Source of the DNA: Pseudarthrobacter naphthalenicus | Lineage (GTDB): Bacteria > Actinomycetota > Actinomycetes > Actinomycetales > Micrococcaceae | DNA: 64,000 nt | Direction: 5' to 3' | Assembly: GCF_029076445.1 (NCBI RefSeq) | Contig: NZ_JARESG010000012.1 | Location: 62,001 to 126,000 of the forward strand | In this document: piece after piece, positions 43,526 to 51,029 of the stretch | Layout: each line of letters starts with the position of its first letter | Position numbering within the stretch: position 1 is the first letter of the stretch | The notes under the pieces: model-generated | Told to the model about the DNA's origin: nothing | The model's database searches: none | Seen by the model: the letters and a program-made list of their open reading frames with translations, nothing else | Program-made: the position numbers and the translations under genes

Positions 43526-44286
43526 TGGCGCTCCTGCTCATGTGTCGTGGGGTACCCAAGGGAAAGCTTGGCGTCCACCAGATGATGGATGTCGTGCCGG
43601 ATGTGCTCCAGCACTAACCGCTGGGCGTCCTCGGGTGCGTCATTTGCTATTGCGCGGGCCAGTGCAAGATGCTCGGCTGCCGCTTTCTCCGGATCCCGGG
43701 CAAGGGATACGGGGGACCACAGAGCCTGGACTGTTTCCGCCTGCAACCGTATTTCTGCGTTCGTCAGCCTCGGCGACTGAGCCAGGACCGCCAGTTCGAT
43801 ATGAAACCTGCTGTCGGCGCGGGCACGTAATTCCGGTTTGTCGGTCATGACGACAGCCCGGCCGAGCTCCACCAGTCTGCTGACTTCATGTGCCTCGGCC
43901 CGCTCGCAGGCGAGCCGCACGGTGGCTGCGGCAATGGCAGCATGCTCATCCCCGACGTCTCTGATCTCTGCGATGGATGTTTCCCGGAACCACTTCTTAA
44001 TAACGTCATCCGAGGTGAAGGGCTGCTTGGCGATGAATGTTCCGCCGTTGCGTCCCCGCCGCGTAGTGACGATTCCTTGGTCCCGCAGGTCCGCCAAGGC
44101 CTCCCGGAGGGTGGAGGATGCAACACCAAACATTTCCGAAAGGGCCGTCTCCGAGGGAAGCCGCTCACCAACCTTGAGCAGGCCGAGGGCGATCGCTTTG
44201 GAAATCCGGTCAACGATGGCCTCTGAGCGCTCGGTCTCGGGTAACGACCGGTAGACCTGGGCTTGAAATGTGGTGGTAGATGCCAA
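43522..44286 (-). CDS. GntR/FadR-family transcriptional regulator (FCD type)
   Basis: The 254-residue product has an N-terminal GntR winged helix (AIVDRISKAIALGLLKVGER, LPSETALSEMFGVASSTLRE, LADLRDQGIVTTRRGRNGG) and a C-terminal FCD domain with metal-ligand-like His/Asp positions (DSRFHIELAVLAQSPRL, EHLALARAIANDAPEDA, HIRHDIHHLVD). The start is uncertain: TTG at 44286 follows GGAG, while an in-frame GTG at 44370 would add 28 residues without similarity. It is divergent from the APC-dmmABC operon and is the best candidate for its regulator, presumably responding to an amine or a breakdown product. Confidence 0.83.
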   Translation of the reverse strand: MASTTTFQAQVYRSLPETERSEAIVDRISKAIALGLLKVGERLPSETALSEMFGVASSTLREALADLRDQGIVTTRRGRNGGTFIAKQPFTSDDVIKKWFRETSIAEIRDVGDEHAAIAAATVRLACERAEAHEVSRLVELGRAVVMTDKPELRARADSRFHIELAVLAQSPRLTNAEIRLQAETVQALWSPVSLARDPEKAAAEHLALARAIANDAPEDAQRLVLEHIRHDIHHLVDAKLSLGYPTTHEQERQ

Positions 44287-44395
44287 AAAGAGACTCCGTG
44301 CGATGTAGGGACCAGAACTGATTCTAATCCGGTGCCGAAGGTCCACCCCCAGGTGGGACGTGTACTCCACGTTCCGGCCCTGGATGGTGTTCCTT

Positions 44396-44416
44396 CTTGA
44401 CCTGCCTTACGTCAAG
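44396..44416. promoter_or_regulatory. Inverted repeat in the gntR / APC permease divergent gap
   Basis: CTTGAC-CTGCCTTAC-GTCAAG is a perfect 6+9+6 inverted repeat in the 319-base gap between the GntR gene and the permease. It is a candidate operator for the GntR protein. The remainder of the gap holds no gene, and a clear ribosome binding site (AAAAGGAG) precedes the permease. Confidence 0.4.
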
Positions 44417-44605
44417 AGTAAGGGGATCAGGCTCGAAAATCCACCGGAAACAAAGGTTATAAGACCATTTAGCCCTTCCAGTACCGCCAAGTTTGCGGAA
44501 ACGTGCGGCATTTTCCGAGTGTTGCGCATCTAAACCTTTGAAAGTACAGTTTTACGGACGTGGCCCCGCTCACATCAAAAACCAGGGCCCATCAAAAGGA
44601 GTTCT

Positions 44606-46150
44606 ATGCGTGAAGAGATCACGGAGCCCGCGACGGAGTTCGCCGGCGACGAAGACGCTCAGCATCTCGCTAGTCTTGGCTACTCTTACCAGAGCCAGTT
44701 CAAGCGGGAGATGACGTTTTGGGGGAACGTTTCGCTGGGGTTTACCTACCTGTCGCCGGTTGTGGCCGTATATTCGCTGTTCGCAGCCTCCCTGAGTGCG
44801 GCCGGTCCCCCAATGTTCTGGTCACTCGTTATTGTCGGCGTTGGCCAATTCTTCGTCGCCTCGATTTTCGGTGAAGTTGTGGCCGCGTACCCAGTGGCCG
44901 GCGGAGTCTACCCGTGGTCCCGCCGGCTTTGGGGCCGCAAATGGGGTTGGATGAATGGCTGGGTCTACCTCGTTGCCCTCCTGACCAGCATCGGCAGCAT
45001 TGCCTACGGGGCGGGGCCTTTCTTGAGCGCACTCCTGGGTATGGAGAACACTGTTGACTCTGTCATCGTGTCGGGCGTTGTGGTCATCGCGCTGGCGACA
45101 ACTCTCAACCTTGGGGGAACCAAGGTGCTGAACACTGTTGCCATGCTGGGTCTGCTGGCCGAACTTGGCGGCGCCCTGGTAGTTGGAGGGTGGCTGCTGG
45201 TTACGGCCCGGCACCACGATCTCAGCGTCCTGTTTCAGGCATTCGGCGCAGGGGAAGGCAGTGATTATTTCGTCGCGTTCGCGGCAGCCGGACTGATCGG
45301 AATCTTTCAATACTACGGATTCGAAGCCTGCGGTGACGTGGCCGAGGAAGTAGTGAACCCTGGCCGCACCATTCCCAAGGCCATGAGGATGACCATCTAC
45401 ATTGGCGGCTTTGCAGCCATGTTCGTGTGCCTGTCCCTCATCCTCGCTGTTCCCGATTTTGCTGCAGTGATCTCGGGCCAAGACACGGACCCCGTTGGCA
45501 ACGTCCTCCTCTCGGCCTTCGGCCCTATCGGCTTCAAAGTGGTTCTGGGCGTGGTTATGGTCTCCTTCCTCTCCTGCGTGCTGAGCCTCCAAGCAGCCAC
45601 CTCCCGGCTCGCCTATTCCATGGCCCGCGACGGCATGCTTCCAGGGAGCAAAGTTCTGAGCATCTTCAGTGAATCGCGGCGTGTGCCCCCGTACGCCCTG
45701 CTCCTGGCAGGTGTGGTGCCGGCCCTTATCGTCATAGCATCAAAAGTTTCCAGCGACGCCCTGACGGTGATCATTTCCTTTGCAGCCATGGGCATGTACA
45801 TGGGTTTCCAGATGGTGGTTCTGGCCTCGCTGCGGGCCCGTCTCCTCGGCTGGAAGCCGAATGGAGCCTTCCAGCTTGGCCGCTGGGGCATCCCGGTCAA
45901 CATCGCCGCCCTGGTGTGGGGAATCCTTGGCATCATCAACATGGCCTGGCCCAGAACGCCGGAAGACGGCTGGTTCGCCAACTACGTCGTCCTGATCTCC
46001 GCCGTAGCAGTGGTGGCATCCGGCCTGATCTACATGGCCTGGAAGAAGCCACACCTCAAGGGTGACGCGCCGGCAGCCGACGCCATTCCGGCCGCCCCTG
46101 CCCATGACCGCTCGGACTCCCTCGTCGGGGCATCAAAGGGTGGAAGGTAA
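44606..46150 (+). CDS. APC-family amine/amino acid permease
   Basis: The 514-residue protein has 12 predicted membrane helices and family blocks of the amino acid-polyamine-organocation permeases: WGNVSLGFTYLSPVVAVYSL in helix 1, EVVAAYPVAGGVYPWSRRLWG after helix 2, and YGFEACGDVAEEVVNPGRTIPKAM after helix 6. It starts after AAAAGGAG and its stop is seven bases before dmmA. The operon position suggests uptake of a secondary amine or of an N-methylated amino compound. Family similarity alone would allow GABA or amino acids. Confidence 0.87.
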   Translation: MREEITEPATEFAGDEDAQHLASLGYSYQSQFKREMTFWGNVSLGFTYLSPVVAVYSLFAASLSAAGPPMFWSLVIVGVGQFFVASIFGEVVAAYPVAGGVYPWSRRLWGRKWGWMNGWVYLVALLTSIGSIAYGAGPFLSALLGMENTVDSVIVSGVVVIALATTLNLGGTKVLNTVAMLGLLAELGGALVVGGWLLVTARHHDLSVLFQAFGAGEGSDYFVAFAAAGLIGIFQYYGFEACGDVAEEVVNPGRTIPKAMRMTIYIGGFAAMFVCLSLILAVPDFAAVISGQDTDPVGNVLLSAFGPIGFKVVLGVVMVSFLSCVLSLQAATSRLAYSMARDGMLPGSKVLSIFSESRRVPPYALLLAGVVPALIVIASKVSSDALTVIISFAAMGMYMGFQMVVLASLRARLLGWKPNGAFQLGRWGIPVNIAALVWGILGIINMAWPRTPEDGWFANYVVLISAVAVVASGLIYMAWKKPHLKGDAPAADAIPAAPAHDRSDSLVGASKGGR

Positions 46151-46157
46151 CAAGCGC

Positions 46158-46763
46158 ATGCTTATCACTGGCATCAAGAGCCGCCCGGTCTACGACGAAC
46201 TCACACCGATGGCAAGCGGGCTGAGCCACGTCGCTGCTGCGCAAGGCAGCGGCGGAGGGCCGCTGGTGCGCCTGCTAGGAGAGATGGACTCCGACCAGCT
46301 GGCCGCCACCACCGTGCTGTATTCAACCGAGTCATTCACAGGCCAGAACTATCTAGCTAACATCCAAAAATTCACCGTACGCGAGCTCATCGTGTTCCAG
46401 AGCAACGCCGACACTGTTAAGGGACTCGACGCATTCCTCGCCACAGCAACGATGGGAACCCGGCTGTACATCTCCGGTTCGGAGGGGTTCATCGGCACAT
46501 CAATGCAGGTCGCAACGTCCTACGGGGTGAACCGGGATGAGGTGCTACGCGAGCACGCGGGCTCCTTCGTCAGACGGGTGTGGTGCGCGCACTGCAGCCA
46601 CTACTCGGAGAACGTGACCCGGCGGATCTTCCAATGCCCCGGCTGTCAACGCAATCTGATCGTTCGCGATCACTATTCCGGAAGGCTCGCTGCCTTCCAG
46701 GGAGTAAAGGCTGATGGCGAAGTCCCCGGGGAACTGCCCGACAACGAGGAGTTGGATACATGA
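46158..46763 (+). CDS. dmmA: Dimethylamine monooxygenase subunit DmmA-like, zinc-ribbon protein
   Basis: The 201-residue product matches the DmmA type: an N-terminal alpha/beta part (SDQLAATTVLYSTESFTGQN, ELIVFQSNADTVKGLDAFL, MGTRLYISGSEGFIG) and a C-terminal zinc ribbon with two Cys pairs (VWCAHCSHYS and FQCPGCQRN). It is probably a small component of the heme-dependent demethylase with DmmB and DmmC. The ATG at 46158 follows GGAAGG. The stop overlaps dmmB by four bases. Confidence 0.8.
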   Translation: MLITGIKSRPVYDELTPMASGLSHVAAAQGSGGGPLVRLLGEMDSDQLAATTVLYSTESFTGQNYLANIQKFTVRELIVFQSNADTVKGLDAFLATATMGTRLYISGSEGFIGTSMQVATSYGVNRDEVLREHAGSFVRRVWCAHCSHYSENVTRRIFQCPGCQRNLIVRDHYSGRLAAFQGVKADGEVPGELPDNEELDT

Positions 46764-47731
46764 GCGAGGCGCAGCACGGAGCCCTGCGGTTGAAAGTCGA
46801 CCGCATTGAACCGGTCACACCGGAAATAAAACGGTTCACATTTTCAGCAGCTGACGGATCGTGGCTTCCTCCCTTTTCGGGAGGCAGCCACGTCAGAGTC
46901 CTGATTGAGTCCGACGGCGACACCCGCCGCAACGCGTACTCGCTGATGAGTTCGCCCTACGACACAAGCCAGTATCAAATCGCTGTCCGTCGAGTCGAGG
47001 ACGGCAAGCGCGGCTCAATCAGCATGCACGAGAACGTCCGGGAAGGCGACGTCCTGTCCGTCACGACGCCCGCGAATCTCTTTCCCGTCTCCAAGCATGC
47101 CCGGCACCACCTCTTCATCGCCGGTGGCGTCGGGGTTACCCCGATCTATGCACAGCTGGAAGAACTGAGCGTCAAGGGCGGGTCCTTCGAGCTCCACCTG
47201 GCCGTTCGGGGTGCAGAGCATGCAGCCCTCGGCCATGAGCTCAAGGGACTTTACGGGGACAAGGTCACGCTGTACGGCGTTGGCGACGGACCCCGGCTGA
47301 ACTCCTCGGAGATCCTGGCCGAACGGCCGCTCGGAACCCATGCCTACGTCTGCGGACCGGCACGGATGGTGGACGACGTTATCGGGTCCGCCCATGCCCT
47401 GGGCTGGACCGAGTCGCACATCCACTACGAAAGGTTCGATGATGTCGGGTCAACCGGCAGTCCCTTCTCGGTCACCCTGGCACGGTCCGGGGCTGTAATC
47501 GATGTTTCACCGGAGCAGTCATTGCTGGAAGCGGCCGAAGAGGCTGGCCACAAGCTGCCCTATCTCTGCCGGGGAGGGGCCTGCGGTGAGTGCGAGATCG
47601 AGGTCCTCGAGCTCGAGGGCACCATCGATCACCGGGACGACTGGCTGTCGGAATCTGATCGCTGCACCAACAAGCTCATCATGCCCTGCGTTTCGCGGGC
47701 CACCTGCTCAAAACTCGTCATAGATGCCTAG
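46760..47731 (+). CDS. dmmB: Dimethylamine monooxygenase reductase DmmB-like (FMN/FAD and 2Fe-2S)
   Basis: The 323-residue protein is a phthalate-dioxygenase-reductase/VanB-type electron transfer protein. It has a flavin-binding RNAYSLMSSPYD (about 56-67), a nucleotide-binding LFIAGGVGVTPIYAQLEEL, THAYVCGPARMVDDVI, and a C-terminal ferredoxin with CRGGACGECEIEV and the distal Cys in IMPCVSR. It would deliver NAD(P)H electrons to the heme oxygenase DmmC. Its ATG overlaps dmmA (ATGA) and dmmC follows after 11 bases. Confidence 0.88.
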   Translation: MSEAQHGALRLKVDRIEPVTPEIKRFTFSAADGSWLPPFSGGSHVRVLIESDGDTRRNAYSLMSSPYDTSQYQIAVRRVEDGKRGSISMHENVREGDVLSVTTPANLFPVSKHARHHLFIAGGVGVTPIYAQLEELSVKGGSFELHLAVRGAEHAALGHELKGLYGDKVTLYGVGDGPRLNSSEILAERPLGTHAYVCGPARMVDDVIGSAHALGWTESHIHYERFDDVGSTGSPFSVTLARSGAVIDVSPEQSLLEAAEEAGHKLPYLCRGGACGECEIEVLELEGTIDHRDDWLSESDRCTNKLIMPCVSRATCSKLVIDA

Positions 47732-47742
47732 GAGAACTCCCC

Positions 47743-48834
47743 ATGACAGTGATATCCCAGTCCGAGTTTAGCGCGAATGAGACGTACACCCCCGAGGGTG
47801 AGTACCAGTTCCGGAACTCCCGCGAGGCAGTCCGCCGACTTCCGTTCCCGTTTCCGGACGACGAGTATGCCTACTCGATGAATCTCGAGCCCCACGTTCC
47901 CGCCGGCGACGGTGCGCTCCGGGCAGCATTCGATATTGATGAACACTATGTATCCGAATGCGCCCACCGGGCCCAGATGCTGGAAGACATGCCGGGCGTC
48001 AACTACATTGCGCTGCCGCACATGCTGGAGGCGCAATGGGACCTGCTAGAGCTCATCTTCGAGTCCTACAACCGAGATTTCCCGGAGCACTTCACCCTCA
48101 CCAAGAGCGGGAATGAGTGGCGGTGGCAGAACCGTCTCCTCGAAATCGACGATTCGTTCACCTTCGGCGACCCGGCAACCCTGCCGATGGATCCGATGGA
48201 GTACGCCACGAGGCAGGCGCAGGGCGAATTTGTCGTTCTCGAGGAGAAGGACAACACGCTGGTCATCGGTGCCGGGATGACCACCCAGCGGGCCGACTAC
48301 TCCCTGCAGTTCAACATGGGCATGAGCTTTTTCGAGTTCCACGGACCGGTGCCCAAGCTGCATGAGACGGGCATCCTGGACCGGGCGCTCAAGTTCCTGC
48401 TCCGGATGAAGCCCGGCCACCCGGTCCGGCGCGTCAACTGGTCCCTTACCGTCCACCCGCGCCTGGAGACGTCCGTGGAAACGCTCCCGGACTGGGCGCC
48501 GGACCGGGCGAAGGTCACCGCAGAGAACGCAGGAGAGATGGTGTACCTGCGAATCGAACTGCAGCCCCTGCACCGTCTGCCGCGCTCGAACGCCATAGTC
48601 TTCCCGGTCCGTACCTACCTCGTCAGCCTGGCTGAACTGGTGCAGCACGCTCCGGACTGGGCGAAACGGGTGCACCGCGCCTTGGCTTCGATCGACCACG
48701 AGCTTGTCGACTACAAGGGCTTCCACCGCTACCACGACGTTGCCGTCGAATGGCTCTCACACCACGACGACGGTGCACCCTTGGCCACGGGCTACCCCTG
48801 GATCGAGGGCGGGATCCAGCCCGGCGACAGCTAA
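47743..48834 (+). CDS. dmmC: Heme-dependent oxidative N-demethylase DmmC-like (DUF3445)
   Basis: The 363-residue protein matches the DUF3445 family of heme-dependent oxidative N-demethylases. Recognisable blocks are MLEDMPGVNYIALPHMLEAQ, MGMSFFEFHGPVPKLHETG, VRRVNWSLTVHPRLE and LHRLPRSNAIVFPVRTYL near the C-terminus. The oxygenase of the Dmm system converts dimethylamine to methylamine and formaldehyde. Substrate assignment rests on the dmmA-dmmB-dmmC order; other secondary methylamines or N-methyl amino acids are possible. It ends the operon, with a GGAG ribosome binding site. Confidence 0.88.
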   Translation: MTVISQSEFSANETYTPEGEYQFRNSREAVRRLPFPFPDDEYAYSMNLEPHVPAGDGALRAAFDIDEHYVSECAHRAQMLEDMPGVNYIALPHMLEAQWDLLELIFESYNRDFPEHFTLTKSGNEWRWQNRLLEIDDSFTFGDPATLPMDPMEYATRQAQGEFVVLEEKDNTLVIGAGMTTQRADYSLQFNMGMSFFEFHGPVPKLHETGILDRALKFLLRMKPGHPVRRVNWSLTVHPRLETSVETLPDWAPDRAKVTAENAGEMVYLRIELQPLHRLPRSNAIVFPVRTYLVSLAELVQHAPDWAKRVHRALASIDHELVDYKGFHRYHDVAVEWLSHHDDGAPLATGYPWIEGGIQPGDS

Positions 48835-48904
48835 GCCGGACTAAGGGAAGACCGCGGGGCGGCATCATCTAGCTGATAGGGATGATGCCGCCCTTGGGCG
48901 TTCT

Positions 48905-49145
48905 CGGCAGTTCTCCATGCCGCTGGCGCAGCTGGGGTCCATGGCCAGCCTGCTGCAGTCAGGGGTGGCGTCCGCGGAGCCGGATCGCTTCGTTGTCCTG
49001 ATGGCGGAACCGGGGCAGACGGTGGCGATTGTGGGCCCATCGGGGCCGGGAAGACCACGCTTGTGAACCTATGATGCGGTTCTACGAGCTGAATTCCGGG
49101 CGGATAACGATCGACGACGTGAACATCACCTGGGTGCCGCGGCGC
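48905..49145 (+). pseudogene. Decayed fragment of an ABC exporter gene
   Basis: This stretch is closely similar to parts of the second ABC exporter gene: 48905-48985 matches 40110-40190 (CTGGCGCAGCTGGGGTCCAT is identical) and 49005-49145 matches 40328-40470 around the Walker A region. Between them about 120-130 bases are missing, and single-base losses (for example in the Walker A and NLMMRFYE codons) break the frame. It is a remnant of this gene or of a close relative. The 60 bases after it (PTEAQDLLAKLRREVTKP in one frame) look like the end of another broken gene. Confidence 0.8.
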
Positions 49146-49293
49146 GCCCGATATTCCGACGGAAGCCCAAGACCTCCTCGCAAAACTCCGCCGCGAAGTC
49201 ACTAAGCCACTTGGCACGAGTCAGGTCTGAATCCCCCCATCCGGTGACGCCGTGATCTGATATGTAGGGGTTTCTTGTCAAGAGGGCAAGGGT

Positions 49294-49327
49294 GAGCGGT
49301 CCGCGGCTGGCTTGTCGTGGACCGCTC
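49294..49327. repeat. Inverted repeat left of the IS110-type gene
   Basis: GAGCGGTCC and GGACCGCTC form a perfect 9-bp stem with a 16-base loop, between the ABC remnant and the transposase gene. It may mark the edge of the insertion sequence or a terminator protecting it from outside transcription. The 230 bases from here to 49558 hold no separate gene that I can support. Confidence 0.5.
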
Positions 49328-49558
49328 GTTTGTGTCCGTTCGGGGTCCGTTGGGGGTGGCTGGCGCGTCTTGATCGACGGGGGCGCTGTCAGACTGATAT
49401 GCGCGGGTTGGTTACCGCAGGACGAGGTGTTCGGCTGGAGGGGTGCCGCTGGTCTAGAAATGTCGGGCGTCGCCGGCTATGGCCGGTTGTCCATAGGTCA
49501 ATCGCGGGTCTCCTCCACGCTGCCGAGCCATCGGGTCGGGGCCGGGAACGGCACACGT

Positions 49559-50665
49559 CTATTCATCCGTCCATGGCTGTTCCTGTTGGACCGCGGAGGC
49601 GAGGGACCAGCACCAGCCGGCCAGTTCACGGGCAATGGCGACGTTCGCGATGACCCTGCGCTTGTGGCGCGCTTCGAACTGGTCCCACTTGTGATGCAAG
49701 CGGTGATTACCTTGGTGACCGCGGACCCGAGAGTGCTCATCGGCTGCATCCCAGCGGGCACGCATCTCACGGCTGACGTTGCTGTAGGGCCGGCGGTGGT
49801 GCCAAGCGGCCTCGACCAACAGTCGGCGGGCGTGGGTGTTGCCTGTTTTGGTGATACCGCCCAAGGACCTTGAAGCTCCGGAGGAATGCTCCGAAGGCAC
49901 CAGGCCCAGGTACGCGCCAATGGTGCTGCCAGTGAAACGGGTCCAGTCACCGATCTCCACTGCCAAGCCGAAAGCGGTGAGCACGGAGATTCCACGTAAA
50001 CACATCAACGCCCGGACCACCGGGGCGTATCGGTCAGTCGCGGCCAGAGCGGTGATCTTAGCGTCCAGACGGTTCCTGCGGTCCAGGGTCAATTGCGCTG
50101 CTTCGAGGCTGGCCTCGAAGGCTGCCTGCAAGGCTGGGTTCTCGAAATGTTGCCGGTGCAGCCAGGTGTGGTGGGCTTCGGTCCATGCCTTGCCTCCGGA
50201 GTAGACCAGACCGTGGCGCAGCAGGAGCTTGGAGATCCTGTTTCTGGCCCGCATGAGATCCGCGCGGATGTCCTCTCGGGCGCGCACGAGGTCCCGGGCG
50301 GCTTCGTCCGCGCTGCCGGGGACCCGCACGGGTGTTATTTGTCCCAGCAGGGCCAACCGGGCCAGGTGCTCGGCATCGCGTGCATCGGTCTTCACCCTGT
50401 CCCCGGACGGCCGCTGAAGTTTCGAGGGTGCCGCGACCAGGCACTCGATGCCTGCACCGGTCAGTAGCCGGGCCAAGCCGAATCCCGTGGGACCGGCCTC
50501 ATAAACAACCAGAACGGGGCCCGGCAGCCCGGTCACCCACTCGGCGATCCCGGCATCGTTGGCGGCCAGGCTTTGCCGAAAAATTTCGCCGGTTTCCCGG
50601 TCTATCGCGCAGCCTTTCACACTGCGTGCGTGGACATCCAAACCGACGTAAGTACGCTTATTCAT
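49559..50665 (-). CDS. IS110-family transposase
   Basis: The 368-residue recombinase has the N-terminal RuvC-like DEDD domain (VGLDVHARSVKGCAIDRETG, VVYEAGPTGFGLARLL, VKTDARDAEHLARLALLG) and the C-terminal Tnp20 domain (LRGISVLTAFGLAVEIGDWT, YLGLVPSEHSSGASRSLGGI, KTGNTHARRLLVEAAWHH) containing the presumed nucleophilic Ser. It looks intact. The ATG at 50665 follows GGAGG. In active members the flanking non-coding ends encode a bridge RNA that chooses the target; the 5' flank 50666-50760 and the 3' flank 49330-49558 are the places to look. Confidence 0.93.
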   Translation of the reverse strand: MNKRTYVGLDVHARSVKGCAIDRETGEIFRQSLAANDAGIAEWVTGLPGPVLVVYEAGPTGFGLARLLTGAGIECLVAAPSKLQRPSGDRVKTDARDAEHLARLALLGQITPVRVPGSADEAARDLVRAREDIRADLMRARNRISKLLLRHGLVYSGGKAWTEAHHTWLHRQHFENPALQAAFEASLEAAQLTLDRRNRLDAKITALAATDRYAPVVRALMCLRGISVLTAFGLAVEIGDWTRFTGSTIGAYLGLVPSEHSSGASRSLGGITKTGNTHARRLLVEAAWHHRRPYSNVSREMRARWDAADEHSRVRGHQGNHRLHHKWDQFEARHKRRVIANVAIARELAGWCWSLASAVQQEQPWTDE

Positions 50666-50837
50666 GGCTGGAACCTCCAGACGTTCAAATGTGGCTCTGC
50701 CAGTCCACACCCCCCGCAGCTAAATGCGGAAAGACCCGGAGTTGGTAACCCACGAACCTCTTTGAACCCGAGGTTCCAGTCCTACGCCAGCGGCAAGCCC
50801 ACGCTCATATCGTCTAGAAGCTTTCCACGGTTGATCC

Positions 50838-51029
50838 CTACCCGACCCGAGATGCCGCGTACGAACCCGTCTCCACTGGAACTGCTGCATTTTGAGACTG
50901 ATTGGAGACCTCACGGTTACCGGGTTGTGGCCTGCGCGGATAGTCCAACCAATATTTCCGGTATTCCGACTCAAAACCCTCCAAGAAGCGAAGCATTTCA
51001 TTCCGTGGAGCGAACACAGCCCCCTGCAT
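50838..51029 (-). CDS. Possible small gene coupled to the HEPN-like protein
   Basis: A 63-residue frame begins with ATG at 51029, sharing its first base with the stop of the upstream 740-residue gene (TGATG), the usual layout for translational coupling. The product (N-terminal APRNEMLRFLEGFESEYRKY, then a Pro/Arg/Asn-rich tail) has a plausible helix followed by disorder. It may be a partner such as an antitoxin, or only a chance frame. No ribosome binding site can be judged because it lies inside the upstream gene. Confidence 0.35.
   Translation of the reverse strand: MQGAVFAPRNEMLRFLEGFESEYRKYWLDYPRRPQPGNREVSNQSQNAAVPVETGSYAASRVG

Larger units (their letters stand above)
49294..50776 (-). 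mobile_element. IS110-family insertion sequence, approximate limits
   Basis: The element is defined by its transposase gene. The limits given are the inverted repeats on each side (49294-49327 and GAACCTC/GAGGTTC at 50754-50776), chosen by eye. IS110 elements normally lack terminal inverted repeats and carry a structured non-coding end encoding a bridge RNA, so the true ends need comparison with other copies. It separates the dmm region and ABC remnant from the defence-like pair. Confidence 0.45.

Noticed and set aside
49292..49873. 193-residue frame on the plus strand overlapping the IS110 transposase gene
   Set aside because: It starts at the hairpin, overlaps the transposase C-terminal codons and lacks a ribosome binding site or motifs.
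50754..50776. Hairpin GAACCTC-TTTGAACCC-GAGGTTC considered as part of a tRNA
   Set aside because: No acceptor, D or anticodon arms can be built around it; it fits an IS-end structure or simple inverted repeat better.
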